Source of the DNA: DTU019 sp050949825
GTDB taxonomy: Bacteria; Bacillota; Syntrophomonadia; Syntrophomonadales; Syntrophomonadaceae
NCBI GenBank assembly: GCA_050949825.1
Contig: JBMNGL010000013.1
Coordinates: 458,499 to 522,498 of the forward strand
Reading direction: 5' to 3'
Length of the DNA stretch: 64,000 bases
Both the position numbers and the translations under genes were made by a program. The notes beneath the pieces are model-generated. The model ran no database searches, had not been told where the DNA came from, and was given only the letters and a program-made list of their open reading frames with translations. The first letter of the stretch is position 1. Every line of letters begins with the position of its first letter. Shown piece by piece: positions 18,321 to 26,183 of this stretch.

Positions 18321-18705
18321 CACTGTTTCGGAACGACACAGGGGGCGTTCCCTACAAATTCGCTGTTTCGGAACGACACAGGGGGCGTTCCCTACAAATT
18401 CGCTGTTTCGGAACGGCACGGGGGGCGTTCCCTACAAATTCGCTGTTTCGGAACGACACGGGGGGCGTTCCCTACAAATTCGCTGTTTCGGAACGGCACG
18501 GGGGGCGTTCCCTACAAATTCGCTGTTTCGGAACGGCACGGGGGGCGTTCCCTACAAATTCGCTGTTTCGGAACGGCACGGGGGGCGTTCCCTACAAATT
18601 CGCTGTTTCGGAACGGCACGGGGGGCGTTCCCTACAAATTCGCTGTTTCGGAACGGCACGGGGGGCGTTGATTCGGAACGACACGGGGGTCGTTCCCTAC
18701 AAATT
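18321..18705 (+). repeat. Tandem array of about ten 40-bp REP-like palindromic units
   Basis: Eight full units of 40 bp with almost no divergence (A/G changes at two positions), then one truncated unit and one partial unit. Each holds the imperfect palindrome GGAACGGCACGGGGGGCGTTCC followed by CTACAAATTCG and CTGTTTC. There is no variable spacer, so it is not a CRISPR array. Since 40 is not a multiple of 3, open frames across it are by-products. Confidence 0.93.
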
Positions 18706-18929
18706 TATCGAAATCATAGAATAGGTACTCGTATCGCCTGAATACAATGTTACGTATTTTTCTACTAATGTTCAGCACAACTTACTCCTTTAATTACTGC
18801 GCATCATCTTTATTATGCGTCATAACTAATCGATTGGATATACTCATCTATAAGCAGGTAAATGGTATAATTGGTTTATATGGTTAAATTTGTTGTCGCC
18901 TCAATAGTGGTATGAAGGGAATAATCATT

Positions 18930-19256
18930 ATGAATCATAACTGGAAATTACCCAATTATCTGATATCTACTATTCTTGGCCTAATAGCTGTTCTGACGAT
19001 ACTATGTACGTGGAGCCCACTGTTATTGATTGTATATAGTATAATTAATCCTTCTCCTTCACCTATGAGAGTAGTAGGCATTAATTATCCAACCAGTTCT
19101 TTCATGTGGTTAGGTATTTCCTTTGTAATTTCTGTGATTATATTATTCTCGCAAAGAAAGAAGGCTTCTTCCTTTCTATTTTGGATAAATGGCATATCTG
19201 CCTGTGTCATTTTATCCCACCTTATCGTGTGGGCTTTTTGGACTTTTCAATTTTAA
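18930..19256 (+). CDS. Three-helix membrane protein, unknown
   Basis: A 108-residue protein with three hydrophobic segments (about residues 9-40, 57-75 and 83-105) and few charged residues except the QRKK turn after the second helix. An RBS (GAAGGGA) lies nine bases before the chosen ATG. AT content is higher than the neighbouring housekeeping genes, consistent with the accessory patch. No family is recognised. Confidence 0.5.
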   Translation: MNHNWKLPNYLISTILGLIAVLTILCTWSPLLLIVYSIINPSPSPMRVVGINYPTSSFMWLGISFVISVIILFSQRKKASSFLFWINGISACVILSHLIVWAFWTFQF

Positions 19257-19327
19257 TAGAGTTTTCATTCTGCCGTATTTTTAAACAGACTATTCAGCAC
19301 CTAATACGATCAGTTATGACAATGCGA

Positions 19328-19552
19328 TTATGTGGCCGAATATAATGCCCCCCGTTGTTTAACTTCAGCTTTTTCCAGAAGCTCGATGTAGTCGGGATTC
19401 GTAAAGTGGCCGCCTTGATCACTATTGATTATTTCTGGTTTGCGCTTACTCATCGCACGTTTTAAACAGCTCAGAACAAATGACTTTTCCAGGGTGCTCG
19501 AAAGCTCGTAATCGGCAATACGTCTGCTATACCAATCAATTATGATAAACAA
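19328..19552 (-). pseudogene. IS3-family DDE transposase fragment
   Basis: About 70 codons of the retroviral-integrase-like core: IIDWYSRRIADYELSSTLE and INSDQGGHFTNPDYIELL carry the first and second catalytic aspartates. The N-terminal half, the third catalytic residue and the inverted repeats are missing, so this is a remnant. Confidence 0.8.
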
Positions 19553-19559
19553 TTTTTAG

Positions 19560-19739
19560 AACTGTATCTGGAATATATACGGTCTGAACATACTCATTTC
19601 CCTTAAAACACGCATCGCCCAGTGTTTCGATTCCTTCAACCAAACCCGCTAAGCCGCTCGGGTCGCACTCCTGCGTTGCCCTATCCTGCTTATCGGTAAA
19701 AGCATCGTTATTTTCTCCATTTTGTCCAAAACCATGCAA
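19560..19739 (-). pseudogene. Fragment resembling a BspA-type leucine-rich-repeat protein
   Basis: A short frame with LGDACFKGNEYVQTVYIPDTV, the pattern of LRR_5/BspA surface repeats, fused out of context to unrelated codons. No start or complete repeat solenoid is seen. It is a decayed fragment in the accessory patch. Confidence 0.4.
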
Positions 19740-19759
19740 GGGTGTGCATCTTCACTGTA

Positions 19760-19995
19760 CGGAGGTTGGGGGGCAGTGCACAAGAGGGGGGGTGCAAAAT
19801 GAAGGCGTCATACTGATAGGTAATGGTCTGCCCGCTTGCGTTTACGGATATGATATTGCTGGTGCCGTCATATTCATAGCCGAATTGGGACAGGGTTGCG
19901 CCGCCGCGTTTGTTGATTAGGGACGTTAAGCGGTTCATGTTGTCATAAACATATTCGGTCCTTAAGCCGTTAGGATGATTGACCGCTTTGATCAT
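19760..19995 (-). pseudogene. RHS/YD-repeat protein fragment
   Basis: About 75 codons with two YD-repeat units (LRTEYVYDNMNRLTSL and FGYEYDGTSNIISV), then a break. Full RHS proteins exceed 1000 residues, so this is a remnant of a polymorphic toxin or wall protein gene. Confidence 0.7.
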
Positions 19996-20124
19996 GCCGT
20001 CGGCTTGTATTCGTAGCCAGCTGATATACCCTTTCGGGTATTGAATGTGTATATAATTTAATTGCCGTTGAATTTTACGAATAATATACCATAGAATAAT
20101 ATTAGCGGAAAGGAGCTGATATCG

Positions 20125-20382
20125 ATGCCAAAAATAAAGCCCATTTCAGATTTAAGGAATTACAACGAGGTTTTACGCGATGTTTCCGTTGGCGAGCCTG
20201 TCTTTTTAACAAAGAATGGTCGTGGCCGATATGCCATCATCGATATTGCTGATTACGAAAAAATACAGGCGACAATCAAGCTGATGAGTGAGCTTAACAA
20301 GGGACGAAAATCGGGCGAGGAAAAAGGGTGGCTTCAGCATGGAGATGTGCAAGCACATTTCGAAGGAAAGGCTTATGAATAA
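20125..20382 (+). CDS. Phd/YefM-type antitoxin
   Basis: An 85-residue type II antitoxin. The N-terminal Phd DNA-binding fold is visible (ISDLRNYNEVLRDVSVGEPVFLTKNGRGRYAIIDIADYEK), and the charged C-terminus would wrap the toxin. RBS AAGGAG lies before the ATG. Its stop overlaps the toxin start by eight bases. Such antitoxins autorepress the operon. Confidence 0.88.
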   Translation: MPKIKPISDLRNYNEVLRDVSVGEPVFLTKNGRGRYAIIDIADYEKIQATIKLMSELNKGRKSGEEKGWLQHGDVQAHFEGKAYE

Positions 20383-20709
20383 ACTGCTTTATTCACCCGA
20401 ATCCTTAAATGATCTTGACGAGATATGGGCTTATATTATAATGAATTGCAGAATCCTGTAGCCGCTCAAAAAATTGTGTCAGATATATTGGACACCATAG
20501 AGAGGCTACGGGATTTTGCGGAAATAGGACCTCCTTTATCCTCGATTACCGGAATTGAAAATGATTATCGGTTTCTTGTCAGCGGAAAATATACCGCCTT
20601 TTACCGTATCATGGGCATCGAGATACATATAGACCGCGTATTATACGGAAGGCGTAATTACATGCGTATTTTGTTCGGCACCTTACAGAATGACGATGAT
20701 GCAGATTAG
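20375..20709 (+). pseudogene. RelE/ParE-type toxin gene with a frameshift
   Basis: The frame from the ATG at 20375 reads MNKLLYSPESLNDLDEIWAYI, the typical ParE N-terminus, but ends at 20461. The rest of the toxin (NELQNPVAAQKIVSDILDTI to VLYGRRNYMRILF) continues in another frame to 20709. Restoring one G near 20433 would give WAYIMNELQNP, the expected continuity. The toxin is therefore probably inactive, unless this is a sequencing error or programmed frameshift. Confidence 0.75.
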
Positions 20710-20766
20710 CTCTCATCTTAAGATCAGATAAGCGTGTTAAATTAAATCAAATTCCAAATTCCAAAT

Positions 20767-20804
20767 TAAAACCCGGCCCTTTGAAAGCATAAGGCCGGGT
20801 TTTT
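20767..20804. terminator. Bidirectional intrinsic terminator
   Basis: A 10-bp perfect stem (AAACCCGGCC / GGCCGGGTTT) between the convergent toxin and flavodiiron genes, with A and T runs on both sides. Confidence 0.88.
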
Positions 20805-20811
20805 GGTTGAT

Positions 20812-23448
20812 TCAGTCTACCGGGTCAAACATATCCTTGGGGGCACCGCATACCGGGCAAATATCCGGGGGTTCCGGACCTTCGTGGATATAGCCGCATA
20901 AACGGCACTTCCAGCGTTTATAGTGCTTCTTGCCGCTCTGGTCACGTCCCAGGCTGCGCATGGATTCAGTGGTGTCAACTTTTGGAGCAATGATAATCTC
21001 CCCTACCAGCACTCCAGCTTTTATATAGCTCTTTTTATAGTATTTTTCTACCGGGTCTATCACTTCAACTATACGGCATTCTTCCGGCGGCAGGTTAACC
21101 TCGCCAATGGAAAATATCTCCCGGTCAAAAGCTACCAGCATGGTTGAAATCAACGGTTGTTTATATTCTACCCAATCACCGGCTGCTGCAGCTCCGGCTG
21201 TCCGGCCCATTTCCATGGAAACCGGCCATAATCCTATCAGTCTTTCCCCAAACTGGGCCACATCACCGGCAGCATAAACGTTATTTACACTGGTGCGCAT
21301 ATTATCATCAACCACTATACCCTGGGCAACATCTATCCCGGCCTCACGGGCCAGTTCCACGTTGGGGCGCACGCCGGTGGAGAGCAGAACTAAATCTGCC
21401 TCCAGCACGGTGCCATCGCTTAACTTAACTCCGCTTGCCTGCCCATCTCCCATTATTTCATCGGTGGCTACTCCCAGGCATAGTTGTACCCCCTGCTCAC
21501 GCATCAGTTCTTGCAAACGCAGGGAAGCAGCTTCATCCAATTGCCGGGGCATCAAGCGCTGATTGAATTCAACCACAGCTACCGCCATCCCGCTGCCAAT
21601 CATCTCCCCAACTGCTTCCAAACCCAGAACTCCTCCGCCAATGACAACTGCTTTTTTGGCCGTCTTCATGGCTGCTTTTAATTTAAGGGCATCATCCAGG
21701 CTGCGCATGGAATATACTCCCTGCTGGTCTACCCCTTTAATAGGCGGTATATTGCTGCGCGCCCCGGTAGCAATAATCAGCTTGTTATACTCAATACTTT
21801 CGCCTGATTCCATCTCCACTTTTCTAACCGCAGTATCAATCTTAACTACCCTGCTGTCCGTTCTTAAATCAACCTGATTCTCCTCATACCAATCCTGGTT
21901 GAACACATAGAGCCGGTTTTCCGGCAGGTCTTCGCTTAGCAGGTCAGATAGAGCAGGTCGGTAATAGGGTTTGCTGCCTTCTTCGCTGAGCATAATAATC
22001 TCAGCGGTGCGATTGCGCTTGCGCAAAGCCTGAGCTGCAGAGAGAGCGGCAATCCCGCCTCCTACAATAACGAAACGCTCTTCTGTGTCATTGATAAACT
22101 CATCCTCAATGCCTTCCCGGACAAAGTTCTCGGCGCCTACCCCGCATGCCGGGCAGATATCGGGTGGCTCTGCCCCAACATGGATATGTCCGCAGACCAG
22201 GCAGCGCCAGCGGGTCTGACTCTGGTCCTGTTTCTTCTCTATTACCGCCCGGGCAAAATCCATGCCCAGGTTAAAGGCATCTTCCAGATTGCGCTCGGAA
22301 GGCTTAAAGTTAACCCGGTAGCCGGGTAAAACCTTCATACGCAGTGCTCTAAGGCGGTTTTCTATACTCGGCACCGCCTCACCACTCCAGCCATAGGCGC
22401 CAAATGCCATGGCTACCTTGTCGCCGTGGGTAATGGGCGATAGCCGCCCCAGCAGTTTCCATACCTGGGGCAGGGCATCACCGTTTACCGTATTGGAGCC
22501 CAGGAGCAATCCATCAGCCTCGGCTATAGCAGCAGCAATACGATCCAGGAGTTCATCATCATCCAGTTTATCCTCTACCAGGCTGAAGGTCTGGATATCG
22601 AAATCGCCTATAGTGCTGACCGCTTCGGCCAGGGTGTCGGCCAACATTTTGGTGAAACCATAGATGCTGATATAGGCCAGGACTATCCTGGGACGCTCGC
22701 TGTCTCTTGCCGCCGGGGGCTGCGACCACTGCCGGTAAAGGTCAACGTATTTATCTATATCCTTGCGCAGCACCGGGCCATGTCCGGGCGCCACCATATC
22801 CAGCGGCAGATCTTCAATCTTTTCCAGGGCTTCCAGTACATATGGTTTAAATGGGCCGATAATAGCATCGAAGTAGTCTTTATACGAATCCACAAAATCG
22901 CTTTCCATCAGGTCGTTAAAAAGGCGTTCATCAGGGTAATGGCTGCCGAACGAATCGCAGGTAAATAGTATTTTGTCCTCTACCAGGTAAGTATAGATGG
23001 TATCCGGCCAATGTAAAAAGGGTGCATTGATAAAGCGCAGGGTTTTGCCGCCTAAATCCAACTCTTCCCCGTCCCTAATCTCGTGGGAGGTAAAATTTCG
23101 GTTGGAGATTTCTTTTAGAAATTGCAGCGCCGTTTGACTGGCAAAAACTTTTAGATTAGGGGCTAAATCAAGCAGCCGGGCTACGGCCTCGGAATGGTCA
23201 GGTTCAGTATGGTTCATTATGAGATAATCAATTTCAGAAACGTTAACCAGAGGTTTAATCTTGTCCACATATTCATCAAAAAACTTATTTTCGCAAACTT
23301 CGATCAGCGCAGTTTTTTCATTTCCCTTGATCAGGTAGGCATTGTAGCTGGTTCCGTAATCTGTCGTCATAACCAGGTCGAATATTCTGAGCTCGGGATC
23401 ACGAACTCCAACCCAATAAATATCGTCTTTCATTTTAATCGACTGCAT
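20812..23448 (-). CDS. Five-domain flavodiiron protein (FDP-rubredoxin-NROR-rubredoxin)
   Basis: An 878-residue soluble O2/NO/peroxide-scavenging fusion. Residues 1-250 are the MBL-like diiron domain with all ligands visible (NHTEPDHS, LHWPDTIYTY, CDSFGSHYPDERLF, APGHGPVLR). Residues 255-395 are flavodoxin-like (FMN). Residues about 410-440 form a short-spaced rubredoxin (CLVCG...CPACG). Residues about 450-810 form an NAD(P)H:rubredoxin oxidoreductase with FAD (IVGGGIAALSAAQAL) and NAD (VVIGGGVLGLEAVGE) motifs. A second short rubredoxin closes the protein (CRLCG...CPVCG). Electrons can thus pass from NADH to O2 within one chain. It diverges from a second flavodiiron gene. Confidence 0.95.
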   Translation of the reverse strand: MQSIKMKDDIYWVGVRDPELRIFDLVMTTDYGTSYNAYLIKGNEKTALIEVCENKFFDEYVDKIKPLVNVSEIDYLIMNHTEPDHSEAVARLLDLAPNLKVFASQTALQFLKEISNRNFTSHEIRDGEELDLGGKTLRFINAPFLHWPDTIYTYLVEDKILFTCDSFGSHYPDERLFNDLMESDFVDSYKDYFDAIIGPFKPYVLEALEKIEDLPLDMVAPGHGPVLRKDIDKYVDLYRQWSQPPAARDSERPRIVLAYISIYGFTKMLADTLAEAVSTIGDFDIQTFSLVEDKLDDDELLDRIAAAIAEADGLLLGSNTVNGDALPQVWKLLGRLSPITHGDKVAMAFGAYGWSGEAVPSIENRLRALRMKVLPGYRVNFKPSERNLEDAFNLGMDFARAVIEKKQDQSQTRWRCLVCGHIHVGAEPPDICPACGVGAENFVREGIEDEFINDTEERFVIVGGGIAALSAAQALRKRNRTAEIIMLSEEGSKPYYRPALSDLLSEDLPENRLYVFNQDWYEENQVDLRTDSRVVKIDTAVRKVEMESGESIEYNKLIIATGARSNIPPIKGVDQQGVYSMRSLDDALKLKAAMKTAKKAVVIGGGVLGLEAVGEMIGSGMAVAVVEFNQRLMPRQLDEAASLRLQELMREQGVQLCLGVATDEIMGDGQASGVKLSDGTVLEADLVLLSTGVRPNVELAREAGIDVAQGIVVDDNMRTSVNNVYAAGDVAQFGERLIGLWPVSMEMGRTAGAAAAGDWVEYKQPLISTMLVAFDREIFSIGEVNLPPEECRIVEVIDPVEKYYKKSYIKAGVLVGEIIIAPKVDTTESMRSLGRDQSGKKHYKRWKCRLCGYIHEGPEPPDICPVCGAPKDMFDPVD

Positions 23449-23898
23449 TTAATACCCCCTTTTCGCTTCTGTTAAGACCATCATAATTTAAGGCTTTGTG
23501 AAAAAGCAAGCAAATTGTTAATAAACCCGACCCTTTATAATCTGGTAAATAAATGCAGGTTTAGAATCCCATTATGTCCAGGAGTGAGGAGTATGGGTTA
23601 AGAATACTTCTTCCTGAACCTGCCTACCTGATGCACCTATTCTCATACGGCAAAAGCTTGGGTGAGCCGACACTGAGCATTGGCAAGAGGCCTTTGACCT
23701 GAGTGCAGATTGGTCTGCGCAGCGGGTATATCGGGCAGCCATGGGGGTTTGCCATGGTGGAAAAATGTAAAACATTACTTGCTTGTGCCTTTGGCTCAAG
23801 CCATTTAATATAAACATAGCAAAGCATTCCTGTAATGAAGTGTAGCAGTTTTGAAGGCAAATAAAAATCCCGGTATTAAAGACGTAGGAGGGTAAGAA
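23449..23898. other. Divergent promoter region between the two flavodiiron genes
   Basis: About 450 bases with no supported gene. TTGTTA followed 15 bases later by TATAAT near 23517-23543 is a candidate plus-strand promoter. The stretch 23570-23780 is richer in GC and has a short palindrome (CCATGGGGGTTTGCCATGG, 23738-23756); I cannot assign it. Confidence 0.35.
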
Positions 23899-25443
23899 AT
23901 GTCTGTGGTGCAGATTAAGGATAATGTCTTTTGGGTAGGCGTACTGGATCCTGAACTTGAGGTTTTTGACATCATTATGAAAACTGAACATGGTACCAGC
24001 TATAATTCCTATCTGGTACGGGGAGAGGATAAAATTGCCCTTATTGACAGTGTTAAAGAGGAGTTTTTTGAGGAGCACCTGGCCAAGCTTAAGCAGGTAG
24101 TTGAGCTGGAACAGATTAATTATCTGATCGTCAACCATACTGAACCCGACCATTCAGGTTCTATTGCCAGACTACTGGGTCTGATACCGGGATTGACCAT
24201 CGTGGGGCACGCCAATGCGGTGGAATTTCTGCGCGGGGTCTGCAACTGTGATTTCCCTTATCAAATGATACGCAACCGCAGCGAGATTGACCTCGGCGGT
24301 AAAACCCTGCATTTTATTAATGCCCTTTTGCTGCATTGGCCGGATACTATGTATACGTATGTCAAAGAAGACAAAATACTGTTTTCCTGTGATTCATTCG
24401 GCAGCCACTACCCTGATGAACGCTTATTCAATGATCTTATTGGTAAAGATTTAACCGCAGAGCTAAGAGATTATTTCAAGCATATCCTGGGTCCCTTTAA
24501 AACTCCCATGCAGAGGGCTTTGGAGCGTCTTAAAAGATATGATATCGATATTCTTTGTCCTGGTCATGGCCCGGTTTTACGAGATAATCTCGCTGCCTAT
24601 ATAGACCACTACCGCGAGTGGAGTAAGGAAACCGTGGCTGCCAGCACTCGGCCTACAGTAATACTGACCTGGATCAGTGCCCATGGCTATACTGAAAAAT
24701 TGGCCGCCAGTATTGAACAAGGCCTTAATTCAGGTGGCGCTTTAAATGTAAAAGTCTATGATCTGCTGACTGCCGACCCGAATGAATTAGCCCGGGAAAT
24801 TAAAACTGCTGCGGGACTGCTCATTGGTTCACCGACTATTAATAAAGATGCTCCGCCTCAGGTGTGGAGCTTGCTTACTATCCTGTCGCCGCTGGTGCAT
24901 GGCGGTAAGGCAGCGGCAGCTTTTGGGGCTTATGGTTGGAGTGGTGAAGCCGTGCCCATTATTGAGTCGCGCTTAAGGATGCTACGAATGAAAATAATGC
25001 CCGGCTTGCGGGTACGCATGAAACCAACCATATCCGATTTAAAGCAGGCTAATGATTTTGGTCAACGCTTTGCCCAGGCTGTGCTGGGGGATGGTAGTTT
25101 GCTGGAAGGGGATCTTATATTTCAAGCAGAGGTAAATCCTAATAACACCCATGATTTTAAAGCTGAGGACTATAAAAAGATTTACCGGAATTCCGATATA
25201 ATGGTCTACTGGAACCCTGAACAATGTACCCATGACAGCAATTGTTTTTCCACCCTGCCCACCGTATTCAATACCGAAGCGCGTCCCTGGGTAAATATCG
25301 ACGGTGATGACCCTCATGCGATTATTAAAACGGTTGACAGTTGTCCATCGGGGGCATTGAGGTATTCACTTCCGCAAGGTTCAAAGGTCAAGCCGGATCA
25401 GGCCCGCGGACCAGGCTGGATTGGTTATTATGATAAAGATTAG
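23899..25443 (+). CDS. Flavodiiron protein fused to a YjdI-like iron-sulfur domain
   Basis: A 514-residue protein. The FDP core has every diiron ligand (NHTEPDHSGS, LHWPDTMYTY, CDSFGSHYPDE, CPGHGPVLR) and a flavodoxin domain (ISAHGYTEKLAASIEQG, FGAYGWSGEAVP). Instead of rubredoxin, residues about 430-500 form a YjdI/Fer4_19-type cluster domain: YWNPEQCTHDSNCFSTLPTVF, then PWVNI and SCPSGALRY, with three visible cysteines. This domain would be the electron-entry point. RBS GGAGGG lies before the ATG. Similar core sequence to the divergent neighbour suggests an old duplication. Confidence 0.9.
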   Translation: MSVVQIKDNVFWVGVLDPELEVFDIIMKTEHGTSYNSYLVRGEDKIALIDSVKEEFFEEHLAKLKQVVELEQINYLIVNHTEPDHSGSIARLLGLIPGLTIVGHANAVEFLRGVCNCDFPYQMIRNRSEIDLGGKTLHFINALLLHWPDTMYTYVKEDKILFSCDSFGSHYPDERLFNDLIGKDLTAELRDYFKHILGPFKTPMQRALERLKRYDIDILCPGHGPVLRDNLAAYIDHYREWSKETVAASTRPTVILTWISAHGYTEKLAASIEQGLNSGGALNVKVYDLLTADPNELAREIKTAAGLLIGSPTINKDAPPQVWSLLTILSPLVHGGKAAAAFGAYGWSGEAVPIIESRLRMLRMKIMPGLRVRMKPTISDLKQANDFGQRFAQAVLGDGSLLEGDLIFQAEVNPNNTHDFKAEDYKKIYRNSDIMVYWNPEQCTHDSNCFSTLPTVFNTEARPWVNIDGDDPHAIIKTVDSCPSGALRYSLPQGSKVKPDQARGPGWIGYYDKD

Positions 25444-25650
25444 ACCCGGGCAATAGGCGCACCCCCGGCACTATACACCGAGTTGGGCAATTCTGGGTGC
25501 CAGGGTTTGAGTATGGCATTAATTAATTTACGCTCAAGCCCTGGAGGTGAATCTAGAGCCGGGTCAGAATGTTTGGGCAGTGCATGTTTTTTTAGAAAGT
25601 GACTGTGCAAATGGTGCTGATCTTGACAGTAACCCATCAATCTTAGCCGA

Positions 25651-25785
25651 ATTTTCACGAAAATTTTATAGTATAATTGAGTTGAGTTTGAAGATTGAGC
25701 TTTTTTCTCCTCTTGATTAAGGTGTGGTCTTTCCAGTCCGGATATCGTGGTGGAAAGACTTTTATTTGGTTTTGTTGCACCCCCA
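25651..25785 (+). ncRNA. Copy A of a duplicated three-hairpin RNA-like element
   Basis: About 135 bp matching 37550-37685 at roughly 85 percent identity. Order: TATAAT (25672-25677), a hairpin around GTTTGAAGATTGAGC, a second around TTGATTAAGG, then GTCTTTCC...GGAAAGAC followed by TTTT as a terminator. A conserved tail (TTTGTTGCACCCCCAT) follows. No conserved coding frame is convincing. It is either a small RNA gene or a dispersed element. Confidence 0.5.
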
Positions 25786-26183
25786 TTTTGTTTATCCCGA
25801 GTCATACAGCAACCATGAATTTAATAGAGAATATTTCCTCGGTAATGTTCAAATATCCGCCATACTATATTAATGTATTTTTTATATACGTATAACCTAT
25901 CTACATTAAGGCTTGATTTGACGATTAATATGTTGGTTGATTTTTCTGCACTGGTAAAACATTTTCGTCTGGAATCTTCCCAACCGGTAATGCCGCAACC
26001 AACAAGAGGCGCATAAATCAAATTGCGAGTTTGAATATTTGATATTAATTACGCATTCCCATAAAAGTGATATATGATGGTAATATATTGTTGTTTTTTG
26101 AAGTACAATTCACGAAACATGTACTATTCAGTAATGTACTTAATCTATGTTTAGCAGGATTAGCAAAAAATGGAGGCTTGGCG

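Noticed and set aside
18321..18705. Possible CRISPR array
   Set aside because: Units abut without variable spacers, each unit is a palindrome next to a RAYT gene, and no cas genes are present. REP array is the better reading.
18290..18724. A 144-codon plus-strand frame with repeated GGVPYKFAVSERH-type peptides
   Set aside because: It is only the 40-bp REP array read through in three frames; there is no RBS, and the peptide repeat is forced by the DNA repeat.
23572..24153. Minus-strand frame opposite the start of the second flavodiiron gene
   Set aside because: It is antisense to a strongly supported gene over most of its length, with no RBS or recognised domain.
25446..25640. Possible gene or RNA between the second flavodiiron gene and repeat copy A
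   Set aside because: No ORF with RBS and no stable nested stems; only a weak GCACCCCCGGCAC-like echo of the repeat tail.
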